Positions 1 to 6,979 of a stretch of DNA of 7,652 nt are shown piece by piece. How positions within the stretch are numbered: the stretch's first letter is position 1; each line of letters opens with the position of its first letter. The translations under genes were made by a program, and so were the position numbers. Source of the stretch: an uncultured Solirubrobacterales bacterium. GTDB lineage: Bacteria > Actinomycetota > Thermoleophilia > Solirubrobacterales > Solirubrobacteraceae. Under the pieces are notes generated by a model that saw only the letters and a program-made list of their open reading frames with translations, searched no databases and was not told where the DNA came from. The stretch covers positions 1 to 7,652 of the forward strand of contig CAIKSH010000045.1 in assembly GCA_903830015.1 (NCBI GenBank), written 5' to 3'.

Positions 1-1
1 T

Positions 2-1468
2 GAGGCCGGCATTCCCGAGGATGACCCCCGCAACCCGGCGGTTATCGCTGACAACGTGGGCGACAACGTTGGCGACTGCGCCGGCATGGCGGCCGACCTG
101 TTTGAGACCTATGCGGTCACCGCGGTCGCGGTGATGCTCCTCGGCGTCCTGACCTTCTCCCAGCAGACCGCCGTCGCTCTGTACCCGCTGGTACTGGGCG
201 GCGTTGCGATCATCGCCTCGATCATCGGCACCTTTGCCGTGCGCTCGCAGAAGGGCAACGTCGAGCGGGCCCTCTACCAGGGGCTGATCGTTTCCGGGCT
301 CATCGCCGCCGCCGCGTTCTACCCGGTAACCGCCTGGATGATGGACGGCATCACCCTCAGCGAGGTTTCCGGCGCCGTCCAGGCCCCGAGCGTGCTCGAG
401 CTCTACCTCTGCGCGATCGTCGGCATCGTCGTAACCGCGTTCCTGTTCCTGCTGACCGACTACTACACGTCGACCCGGTTCGGCCCGGTGCGCAAGACCG
501 CCGACGCCAGCCAGACGGGCCACGCCACGAACATCATCTCCGGCCTGGCCCAGGGCCTCCAGGCCACGGCGCTGCCCGCCCTGGTGCTGGTGCTCGGGAT
601 TCTCGCCTCGTGGAAGCTCGCCGGCGGCGGCGTCCAGGGGATCTACGGGATCGGTGTGGCAGTGATGGGCCAGCTCTCGCTCACCGGCCTGATCGTCGCC
701 CTCGACGCCTTCGGCCCGATCACCGACAACGCCGGTGGCATTGCCGAGATGGCCGACATGCCCGAGGACGTGCGTAACGTCACCGACCCGCTCGATGCCG
801 TCGGCAACACCACCAAGGCGGTCACCAAGGGGTACGCGATCGGCTCGGCGGTCCTTGCCGCGATCGTCCTCTTTGCCGGCTTCAAGGAGGAGCTGGCCAT
901 GGATGGCGTTACGACCCAGTTCCCGATCGACGACCCGGCGATCCTCATGGGGCTGCTGATCGGGGGCCTGATGGTCACGCTCTTCGCTGCCCTCTCGATG
1001 GAGGCCGTGGGACGGGCCGGCGGAAAGGTGGTCGAGGAGGTCCGTCGCCAATTCCGTGAGAAGCCCGGCATCATGGACGGAACCGACGAGCCCGACTACG
1101 CGACCTGCGTGGCGATCGTCACCGCCGCGGCCCAGAAGGAGATGATCATCCCTTCGCTAATCCCGATCGTCCTGACCACGATCGTCGGCCTGATCTCGGT
1201 AGCTGCGCTCGGCGGCCTGCTGATCGGCGTCATCGTCGTCGGCTTCTTCTTCGCGGTGATGATGACCGCCGGGGGCGGTGCGTGGGACAACGCCAAGAAG
1301 CTGATCGAGGACGGCGCCTTCGGCGGCAAGGGCTCAGAGGCCCACGCCGCGTCGGTAACCGGGGACACGGTCGGAGATCCCTTCAAGGACACCGCGGGCC
1401 CGGCGATCAACCCGATGATCAAGGTGGCCAACATCGTCGCGATCCTGATCATCCCGCTGATCACCTGA
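2..1468 (+). CDS. hppA: Membrane-bound proton-translocating pyrophosphatase, K+-independent type (5'-truncated by window edge)
   Basis: An integral membrane pump that couples hydrolysis of pyrophosphate to ion export. The reading frame is open from base 2, so the start lies left of the window; a methionine-like GTG at 56 is internal. 488 codons are visible, against roughly 690-750 residues for a full-length protein. Family hallmarks seen: the Asp-rich [19 protein letters not shown] segment at about 53-109, the [10 protein letters not shown] stretch at 727-756, [16 protein letters not shown] at 803-850, and the C-terminal DNAKK...[24 protein letters not shown] region at about 1287-1403, with many hydrophobic helices between. 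The PPi-binding DVGADLVGKVE motif should lie upstream and cannot be seen. Lys at 815-817 and Thr at 824-826 occupy the positions that, in studied family members, mark K+-independent H+-pumps (K+-dependent ones have Ala there). Proton rather than sodium pumping is inferred from that subclass. The aminotransferase gene follows after 28 bases, probably in the same transcript. Confidence 0.97.
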   Translation, partial: EAGIPEDDPRNPAVIADNVGDNVGDCAGMAADLFETYAVTAVAVMLLGVLTFSQQTAVALYPLVLGGVAIIASIIGTFAVRSQKGNVERALYQGLIVSGLIAAAAFYPVTAWMMDGITLSEVSGAVQAPSVLELYLCAIVGIVVTAFLFLLTDYYTSTRFGPVRKTADASQTGHATNIISGLAQGLQATALPALVLVLGILASWKLAGGGVQGIYGIGVAVMGQLSLTGLIVALDAFGPITDNAGGIAEMADMPEDVRNVTDPLDAVGNTTKAVTKGYAIGSAVLAAIVLFAGFKEELAMDGVTTQFPIDDPAILMGLLIGGLMVTLFAALSMEAVGRAGGKVVEEVRRQFREKPGIMDGTDEPDYATCVAIVTAAAQKEMIIPSLIPIVLTTIVGLISVAALGGLLIGVIVVGFFFAVMMTAGGGAWDNAKKLIEDGAFGGKGSEAHAASVTGDTVGDPFKDTAGPAINPMIKVANIVAILIIPLIT

Positions 1469-1496
1469 CCTTCCGGCCTGCGGTGAGGGGCACCCG

Positions 1497-2759
1497 GTGA
1501 CCACGGCCAGCCGCTTCTGGCACCCGTTCGCCGACATGGCGCAGGTTGCCGGCCACGAGCTGGTCATCGAGAGGGGAGAGGGTGCCCGGGTCTGGGACGC
1601 CGAGGGCAACGAATACTTCGACGGCACCGCCAGCCTGTGGTGCGTCAACGCCGGCCACGGCCGCCAGGAGATCGCCGACGCCGTAGCCGCCCAGATGGCG
1701 GAGCTGGCCACCTACCAGACCTTCAGCGCCTTCGCCAACGGCCCGGCCCTCGAGCTCTCCGATCGCCTTGCCGCCTACGGCGAAGAGGTCATGGACGGCC
1801 CGCGGGTATTCCTCAACCTCGGCGGTGGCGACGCGATCGACACCGCGGCCAAGCTGGCCCGGCGCTACTTCGAGGCCATCGGTGATCCCGAGCGCACCCA
1901 CATCATCGGCCGCACCCAGGGCTACCACGGGACCCACGGGCTCGGCACGGCGATCGGGGGAATCGCCGCCAACCAGGCCGGAATGGGCCCGATGGACCCG
2001 GAGACGACCCACGTTACGTGGGATTCGCTCGAGGCCCTCGAAGCCGAATTCGAGAGGGTCGGGCCCAGCCGGGTGGCCGCGGTCTTCGCCGAGCCGGTCA
2101 TCGGCGCCGGCGGCGTGCATCGCGTGCCCCCCAACTACCTGCAGGGCCTGGCCGAGCTCTGCCGCCGGCACGGGGCGCTCTTCGTCGCCGACTGCGTGAT
2201 CGCCGCCTTCGGGCGGCTGGGAACCTGGTGGGGGGTCGACCGCTTCGACCTTCGGCCCGACATGATCACCTTCGCCAAGGGCGTGACCAGCGGCTACCTG
2301 CCCCTGGGCGGGGTGCTGGTGAGCGAACGGGTCGCCGAACCCTTCTGGGAGGGCGCCGGCGTCTGGTTCCGCCACGGCCAGACCTACTCGGGACACCCGA
2401 CCTGCTGTGCGGCCGCCCTGGCCAACCTGGACGTCATCGAGCGCGACGGGCTGCTCGACCGCGGCCGCGAGATGGAGGTTGAGCTGGCCGAAGCGCTGGC
2501 GCCGCTGGCCTCTCACGAGCTCGTCGGAGAGGTCCGAAGCGGGATTGGCGCCCTGGCCGCGGTCGCCTTCGCGCCCGAAGCCCTCGCGTCGAGGCCGGGG
2601 TTGCCGATCGAGCTCTTCGGGCAGGCCCGCGAGCGCGGGGTGCTGGTTCGGCCGCTCGGGGACGCGGTGGCCCTTTCGCCGCCTCTGGTCGCCACAAGAG
2701 AGCAGATCGACACCGCCGCCGAGGCGCTGGACGCATCGCTGTCGGCCCTCGACGCCTGA
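1497..2759 (+). CDS. Class III (omega/aspartate-family) PLP-dependent aminotransferase
   Basis: A 420-aa cytosolic fold-type I aminotransferase; class III enzymes move amino groups between amines or omega-amino acids and keto acids. Seen: N-terminal FWHPFADM (residues 7-14), GYHG (142-145), EPVIGAGGV (199-207), Asp232 for the PLP pyridine nitrogen, the Schiff-base lysine K261 in TFAKGVTSGY, the HGQTYSGHP segment (293-301) and a C-terminal GVLVRPLGDAVALSPP (381-396). Length is normal. The GTG start has GAGGGG (1485-1490) six bases upstream. Oddities: the phosphate-binding loop reads NLGGGDAID (107-115) where relatives usually have a Ser-Gly-Ser-Glu/Asp type loop, and the usual DEVITGFGR reads DCVIAAFGR (232-240). 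The overall pattern (GGGDAIDTAAKLARRYF, AEPVIGAGGV, RHGQTYSGHP) resembles an actinobacterial subfamily annotated only as 'aspartate aminotransferase family'. The substrate cannot be assigned. It is likely co-transcribed with hppA, with no obvious functional link. Confidence 0.93.
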   Translation: MTTASRFWHPFADMAQVAGHELVIERGEGARVWDAEGNEYFDGTASLWCVNAGHGRQEIADAVAAQMAELATYQTFSAFANGPALELSDRLAAYGEEVMDGPRVFLNLGGGDAIDTAAKLARRYFEAIGDPERTHIIGRTQGYHGTHGLGTAIGGIAANQAGMGPMDPETTHVTWDSLEALEAEFERVGPSRVAAVFAEPVIGAGGVHRVPPNYLQGLAELCRRHGALFVADCVIAAFGRLGTWWGVDRFDLRPDMITFAKGVTSGYLPLGGVLVSERVAEPFWEGAGVWFRHGQTYSGHPTCCAAALANLDVIERDGLLDRGREMEVELAEALAPLASHELVGEVRSGIGALAAVAFAPEALASRPGLPIELFGQARERGVLVRPLGDAVALSPPLVATREQIDTAAEALDASLSALDA

Positions 2760-2774
2760 GCGCCGTGGCCGTGA

Positions 2775-2802
2775 GCTTGCGGGCCCCTCAGGCGCCCGAA
2801 GC
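2775..2802 (+). terminator. Possible hairpin terminator after the aminotransferase gene
   Basis: GCTT (2775-2778) pairs with AAGC (2799-2802), and CGGGC (2780-2784) with GCCCG (2794-2798). This gives nine base pairs with one bulged G at 2779 and a nine-base loop, 15 bases after the aminotransferase stop. There is no T-run, so it would be a U-tract-less terminator of the kind proposed in actinomycetes, or just a chance structure in GC-rich DNA. A promoter-like box directly downstream fits a transcription-unit boundary here. Confidence 0.35.
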
Positions 2803-2808
2803 CGTCCA

Positions 2809-2814
2809 TAGAAT
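2809..2814 (+). promoter_or_regulatory. Putative -10 box (TAGAAT) for the permease unit
   Basis: TAGAAT matches the TANNNT form of actinobacterial -10 elements and lies in a small AT-richer patch of the 88-base gap. No convincing -35 box was seen at the usual spacing. Transcription would begin near 2821, leaving a leader of about 27 bases before the ATG at 2848. The box shares the pattern TAGNATCG with the one at 6965. Confidence 0.4.
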
Positions 2815-2847
2815 CGGTGGTTGGTGACCAGCCGGGACGCAAACTAG

Positions 2848-4755
2848 ATGGCCAGACGCCGCCTCCACGGCCTGCAGCGCGTTCTCGGGGTCAACGCCCT
2901 CTTCTCGACGGCTTACGGAAACGTCGGCTCGTCGATCTACTACGCGCTGGGACTGGTCGCCTCGTACGCGCTCGGGCTCACGCCGATCGTCTTCGTTATC
3001 AGCGGCGTGATCTTCTTTCTCACCGCCGCCACCTACGCGGAGGCGACGACGATGTTCCCCGAAGCCGGCGGCTCGTCGAGCTTCGCCCGCCGTGCCTTCA
3101 ACGAGTTCGCCTCCTTCTTTGCCGCCTGGGGGCAGATGCTCAACTACATAATCACGATCGCCATCTCGGCCTACTTCGTGCCCCACTACCTGGGCTCGAT
3201 CCTCTGGGCGCCGCTGCGCCACGGGCCGGCCGACATCATCGCCGGGATCGTGATCGTGGCGATCCTTGCTGCGATCAACATCATCGGCGCCCAGGAGTCG
3301 ACCGGGGTCAACGTCACGCTCGCCGTGCTGGACTTCGCCACGCAGCTCCTGCTCGTCGTGGCCGGGCTCGTCCTGGTCTTCAACCCGGAGATCCTCGTCT
3401 CCAACGTCAGGCTCGGCGTGGCGCCAGAGTGGTCGCAGTTCCTGCTCGCGATACCGATCGGGATGATCGCCTACACGGGGATCGAGACGATCTCCAACAT
3501 GGCCGAAGAGGCCAAGGACGAGGCCAGGACCGTCCCGAAGGCCATCAACCGCGTGGTGATCGCCGTCTTTGCCATATATGCGCTGCTGCCGGCCGTCGCG
3601 CTCTCCGCGCTTCCGGTCAAGCAGCAGGCCGACGGCTCCTACCAGACGCTCCTTGGCCTTCCCGAGGACCAGGGGGGCTTCGCCGGCGACCCGGTGCTCG
3701 GCGTGGTCAAGCAGCTCGACCTCGGTGCCCTGCAGGGCGCGGCCGAGGTGTATGTCGGGCTGCTGGCGGCGACCATCCTGCTGATCGCCTCCAATGCGGG
3801 AATCATCGGGGTGTCGCGGCTGGTCTATTCGATGGGAATCCACCGCCAGCTTCCCGACGGGCTTAGGCGGCTGCATCCGCGGTTCGGTACGCCGTGGATC
3901 GGGATCATCATCTTCAGCGCGGTGGCCTGCCTGGCCATCACCACGGGGCAGGCTGACTTCCTCGGGAGCATCTACGCCTTCGGGGCAATGCTCTCCTTCA
4001 CGATCGCCCACGCCGCAGTGGTCAAGCTTCGTTTCTCGCGCCCTGACGCCGAGCGGCCGTACCGCGGCCCGGGCAACATCACGGTGCGAGGGGTCTCAAT
4101 TCCGGTCTTCGCCGTCCTGGGGGGCCTGGGCACCTTCGCGGCGCTGATCGTCGTGAGCGTCCTCAACCTGTCGGTCCTCGTTGCCGGACTGGCCTGGCTG
4201 ACCATCGGCGTCTGCGTCTATGTCCTCTACCGCCGCAGCCAGGGGCTTGGCCTGCTGGCAGAAGAGAAGGTGCAGGTGCCCCAGCCGGTCGTTCCCGACG
4301 AGGCCGAATACGAGTCGGTCCTCGTCGCCCTCGAGCCGAGGGACTACTCCCCCGGCGCCGTGGCGACGGCGGTAAGGATGGCGGCCCAGAGGCGTCACGG
4401 GGTTCACGTGGTCGTGCCGATCACCGTTCCCAATGCCCTGCCGATCGAGGCGGCGATGCCCGATCGCGAGGCGGCGGCGCAGGCCGTCATCGAGCAGGCG
4501 TGCATGCAGGGGGGCTCGCGGGTAAGTGGCCACTGGGAGAAGGTCAGGGCCGGCCAGGCCGGAAACCTCATCGTTCGCGAGGCGCAGGAGATCGGGGCTC
4601 AGGCCATCGTCATGGCCATGCCTCCCCGGCAGGCCGGCTCGCTCTTCGGCAAGACGCTGGAGACCGTGCTCGAGCGGCGCCCCTGCCGGGTGATCATCCA
4701 GAGCGACCCTGGGAGCCCGGCGGGTGAGTCGCGGGGTCGGGAGACGGTCGCGTGA
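2848..4755 (+). CDS. APC-superfamily amino acid/cation permease fused to a C-terminal USP-like domain (paralog 1)
   Basis: A 635-aa inner-membrane secondary transporter with a cytoplasmic tail. About twelve hydrophobic helices span residues 13-462 (approximately 13-38, 42-64, 85-112, 128-148, 155-178, 196-216, 232-256, 296-326, 350-368, 371-394, 417-440, 442-462). APC hallmarks: the glycine-rich TM1 stretch YGNVGSSIYYALG (23-35), and GIETISNMAEEAKDEARTVP (211-230) at TM6 and its cytoplasmic loop, the classic 'G-E..N.AEE.K...R.VP' signature. After a linker, residues 486-618 form a USP/UspA-like alpha/beta domain (YESVLVALEP ... GAQAIVMAMPP ... CRVIIQSD) whose glycine nucleotide motif is degenerate. 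Start choice: a TAG stop immediately precedes ATG 2848 in frame, so no earlier start is possible; no strong Shine-Dalgarno is evident. Its stop overlaps the next gene's start. Substrate is unknown; amino acid, polyamine or K+ (KimA/KUP are distant superfamily relatives) are all possible. Fusions of APC transporters to USP domains are known. Confidence 0.92.
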   Translation: MARRRLHGLQRVLGVNALFSTAYGNVGSSIYYALGLVASYALGLTPIVFVISGVIFFLTAATYAEATTMFPEAGGSSSFARRAFNEFASFFAAWGQMLNYIITIAISAYFVPHYLGSILWAPLRHGPADIIAGIVIVAILAAINIIGAQESTGVNVTLAVLDFATQLLLVVAGLVLVFNPEILVSNVRLGVAPEWSQFLLAIPIGMIAYTGIETISNMAEEAKDEARTVPKAINRVVIAVFAIYALLPAVALSALPVKQQADGSYQTLLGLPEDQGGFAGDPVLGVVKQLDLGALQGAAEVYVGLLAATILLIASNAGIIGVSRLVYSMGIHRQLPDGLRRLHPRFGTPWIGIIIFSAVACLAITTGQADFLGSIYAFGAMLSFTIAHAAVVKLRFSRPDAERPYRGPGNITVRGVSIPVFAVLGGLGTFAALIVVSVLNLSVLVAGLAWLTIGVCVYVLYRRSQGLGLLAEEKVQVPQPVVPDEAEYESVLVALEPRDYSPGAVATAVRMAAQRRHGVHVVVPITVPNALPIEAAMPDREAAAQAVIEQACMQGGSRVSGHWEKVRAGQAGNLIVREAQEIGAQAIVMAMPPRQAGSLFGKTLETVLERRPCRVIIQSDPGSPAGESRGRETVA

Positions 4756-4943
4756 GTGGCGCCGGACCCGCCGGCGGGCCCCTGACTGCGCTGCTCTCCG
4801 GCGCGCTGCTGGTCATCGGCGTGCTGATGATCGTCCGGACAATCGGGGCCGGGGGAGGAGCGATCTCGGTCGGAGTGATCCTCGGTGCCCTCTTCATCGC
4901 CGCCGGCGCCGCCCGCCTCTGGCTGGCCTGGAGGGCCCGTTGA
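4752..4943 (+). CDS. Small two-helix membrane protein between the two permeases
   Basis: A 63-aa hydrophobic protein with two predicted transmembrane helices at about residues 12-31 and 37-58, a glycine-rich turn (RTIGAGGGA) and a basic C-terminus (WRAR), which by the positive-inside rule puts both ends in the cytoplasm. The GTG start overlaps the upstream permease stop (GTGA) and has GGGAG (4739-4743) eight bases upstream. Its own TGA overlaps the TTG start of the next permease. This double coupling, the good ribosome-binding site and the membrane-protein composition argue for a real gene rather than a spacer. I recognise no family. A role as an accessory or assembly subunit of the flanking transporters is inference from position only. 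Confidence 0.75.
   Translation: MSGAGPAGGPLTALLSGALLVIGVLMIVRTIGAGGGAISVGVILGALFIAAGAARLWLAWRAR
4930..4942 (+). promoter_or_regulatory. Ribosome binding site and TTG start of the second permease
   Basis: GGAGGG at 4930-4935 lies four bases before TTG 4940-4942, and the TTG shares two bases with the TGA of the small membrane gene. No ATG or GTG start is available nearby in this frame that keeps the first transmembrane helix intact with a short leader. The site decides a 664-aa protein rather than a 736-aa one and implies translational coupling. Confidence 0.6.
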
Positions 4944-6934
4944 GCCCGTCACCGGACCCAGCGGAAGGCGCGGCGGCCGCGCCGGACCAACACCCCGAGG
5001 GCCGCGCGGCCCACCTGGTCGCCCTGACCGTCGGCTCGCCGCTCCTCTTCAGCATCCTCTACACGATCCTCGCCGGTGCGATCTACTTCGTGCTCGGCGT
5101 CGTCGCCGGCTACGCGCTCGGCCTGACGCCGGTCGTCTTCGTCGTTGCCGGGCTGATGTACCTGCTGGCCGCGATGACCTACATGGAGGGCGTGACCATG
5201 TTCCGGCAGGGTGGCGTCACCGCCTTCGCCCGGCATGCGTTCGACGAGCTGTGGAGCTTCATCGGCGGCTGGGCGGTGATGCTCGACTACGTGATCCTGA
5301 TCGCCGCGACGGTCTTCTCGGCGACCAGCTACATGCAGATCTTCTGGGAGCCGCTGGGGGAGGGAACGGTCGAGCTGGTGGTGATCGCGGCCATTCTCGT
5401 TTACGTGGCCGCGCGCAACGTTCGCGGCTTCTCGACCGGCCGGGCCCGCCGGATCGGATTGCTCGTGCTCGCCGACGTGGCCGTCCAGGCGCTGCTCGTC
5501 GTCCTGGGGATGGCGCTGATCTTCGACCCCGGGCTGCTCGCCTCGCAGGTCGACTTCGGGAGCTCGCCGACCGTAGGCGACTTCATCGTGGCGCTGGGAA
5601 TCGCCATGGTGGTTGCTACCGGCTTCGAATCGGCCGCCGGCGTCGGCGGCGAGGTGGCGGTGGAGCGCTCGGCGGTTGGCCGCCTGGTCAGCGGCTCCTC
5701 GCTGCTGGTCATCGTCATCTATGCCGGTATCGCGCTGGTCGCCCTCAGCGCCCAGCCGATTGTGGGCGGTTCAACCGAGCTGGCCGGGCGTTACCTGGAA
5801 ACGCCGATGGTCGGCCTGGCCGAGGGCTTCTCGCAGGCTTGGTTGCGCGACATCTTCCGGTACCTGGTCGCGGGGGTGGCGATTTTCACCCTTATCGCCG
5901 GCGCCAACTCGGCGATGCTCGGCTTCTCGAGGCTCTCCTACTCGCTCTCCACCAACCGCCAGATTCCGCGATTCCTGGGCCGGCTCCAGCCGACGTGGTT
6001 TACCCCGTGGATCCTCATCCTCGCCGCGGCCCTGGGCGCCGGCGCCCTGGCCTTCACCCGGGACCTCGAGTTCCTGCTCGGGCTCTACGCCTTCGGCGCC
6101 CTGCTGGGGCTGACTCTCGCCCACCTGGCGATCGTTCGGCTCCGGTTCCGTTCACCTGAGGCCGAGCGCCCGTATGCCGTGCCGTTGAGCATCCGAATCG
6201 GGAAGGGATCGCTGCCGCTCCCGGCGCTCGTCGGGGCGGTCCTCAGCGCGGCGATCTGGGTGAGCGTCCTGATCACCCACCCCGGCGCCCGGCTGGTCGG
6301 GGGGGTCTGGCTGGTCGGCGGCGTGCTCCTCTACGTCGCCTACCGCCGCCTGACCGGCAAGCCGGTGCTGAAGGTCGTCCAGGTTCCCCGGGAGGCGCTG
6401 ATGCGGGAGCCCGACGAGGCCGAGTACGGCTCGATCCTCGTCCCGGTCACCGGCACCCCACTCGACGACGACATCATGCAGACCGCCGGCCGCCTGGCCT
6501 CGGACGAGGGAGCCGAGGGGGACAGCACTGAGCCCTCGCAGATCGAGGCGGTGTGGTTCTTCGAGGTCCCGATGTCGCTGCCGATCGACGCCCGCCTGCC
6601 GGGCGCGGAGGTGGAGAGGGCCGGAGCCGCCCTGGATCACGCCCGGCGCGTCGGCGAGGAGTACGAAAACGTTATGGTGGCCACGGCCAAGCTGAGGACG
6701 CGGAGCATGGGGGAGGGAATCGTCGCCGAGGCCAGGCGCCGGGGAGTCCAGGCGATCGTCCTGGCCGCCGAGGAGCCTTCCCGGATCGGTGGAGGCGCGC
6801 GGCTCGGGGGAGACCTGAGCGAGCGATTCGTGGGGCCGGCGACCCGCTACGTGCTGGCCAACGCCCACTGCCCGGTGATCCTCACCGCCCCGGCCCGGGA
6901 TGACCGCCCGGTATCCGGGGGCACGGCGCCCTGA
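4940..6934 (+). CDS. APC-superfamily permease fused to a C-terminal USP-like domain (paralog 2, divergent)
   Basis: A 664-aa inner-membrane transporter homologous along its whole length to the protein at 2848. Shared blocks include SYALGLTPIVFV/GYALGLTPVVFV, LHPRFGTPW/LQPTWFTPW, YAFGA and AERPY. A hydrophilic Pro/Ala-rich N-terminus (1-25) precedes about twelve helices in 29-469. The C-terminal USP-like domain runs from about 496 to 651 and carries an acidic insertion (SDEGAEGDSTEPSQ, 521-534). TTG 4940 is preferred as the start: it overlaps the upstream stop (TTGA) and has GGAGGG (4930-4935) four bases upstream. The open frame reaches back to 4724, but that part is an arginine-rich out-of-frame reading of the small gene. 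Compared with paralog 1, the TM1 motif GNVGSS is replaced by TILAGA (residues 42-47), and the loop after TM6 reads AGVGGEVAVERSAVG instead of the NMAEEAKDEARTVP signature. It may therefore carry a different substrate or act as a partner subunit. Substrate not assignable. Confidence 0.9.
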   Translation: MSPSPDPAEGAAAAPDQHPEGRAAHLVALTVGSPLLFSILYTILAGAIYFVLGVVAGYALGLTPVVFVVAGLMYLLAAMTYMEGVTMFRQGGVTAFARHAFDELWSFIGGWAVMLDYVILIAATVFSATSYMQIFWEPLGEGTVELVVIAAILVYVAARNVRGFSTGRARRIGLLVLADVAVQALLVVLGMALIFDPGLLASQVDFGSSPTVGDFIVALGIAMVVATGFESAAGVGGEVAVERSAVGRLVSGSSLLVIVIYAGIALVALSAQPIVGGSTELAGRYLETPMVGLAEGFSQAWLRDIFRYLVAGVAIFTLIAGANSAMLGFSRLSYSLSTNRQIPRFLGRLQPTWFTPWILILAAALGAGALAFTRDLEFLLGLYAFGALLGLTLAHLAIVRLRFRSPEAERPYAVPLSIRIGKGSLPLPALVGAVLSAAIWVSVLITHPGARLVGGVWLVGGVLLYVAYRRLTGKPVLKVVQVPREALMREPDEAEYGSILVPVTGTPLDDDIMQTAGRLASDEGAEGDSTEPSQIEAVWFFEVPMSLPIDARLPGAEVERAGAALDHARRVGEEYENVMVATAKLRTRSMGEGIVAEARRRGVQAIVLAAEEPSRIGGGARLGGDLSERFVGPATRYVLANAHCPVILTAPARDDRPVSGGTAP

Positions 6935-6964
6935 GCCGGCGGGCCGCGCCCCCGTCCCGGGCGC

Positions 6965-6970
6965 TAGCAT
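6965..6970 (+). promoter_or_regulatory. Putative -10 box (TAGCAT) for a leaderless trkA transcript
   Basis: TAGCAT fits the TANNNT -10 form and ends nine bases before ATG 6980. Transcription would therefore start at or within a couple of bases of the A of the start codon, giving a leaderless mRNA, which is common in actinomycetes. No Shine-Dalgarno sequence lies in front of this ATG, which supports the reading. No -35 element was recognised. Confidence 0.5.
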
Positions 6971-6979
6971 CGCGCCGCT

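Noticed and set aside
2192..2210. Frameshift or pseudogene in the aminotransferase at DCVIAAFGR
   Set aside because: Codons before and after stay in frame with strong family motifs, and GAG to TGC needs several base changes, so it is a substitution, not an indel.
1461..2516. 351-codon minus-strand open frame opposite the aminotransferase
   Set aside because: It is the complement of a well-supported gene in GC-rich DNA, where stop codons are rare in shadow frames. The product is low-complexity Gly/Arg/Val-rich with no recognisable domain.
2788..4011. 407-codon minus-strand open frame opposite the first permease
   Set aside because: A hydrophilic Arg/Asp/Gly/His-rich shadow of a membrane-protein gene, with no domain recognisable and no ribosome site noted.
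4724..4939. N-terminal 72-codon extension of the second permease from an upstream GTG
   Set aside because: The extension is arginine- and proline-rich, reads the small membrane gene and the end of the first permease out of frame, and would bury two other genes. TTG 4940 with GGAGGG upstream is a better start.
6941..6951. GGGC/GCCC mini-hairpin as a terminator after the second permease
   Set aside because: Only four pairs with a three-base loop and no T-run, in a run of G and C where such stems are expected by chance.
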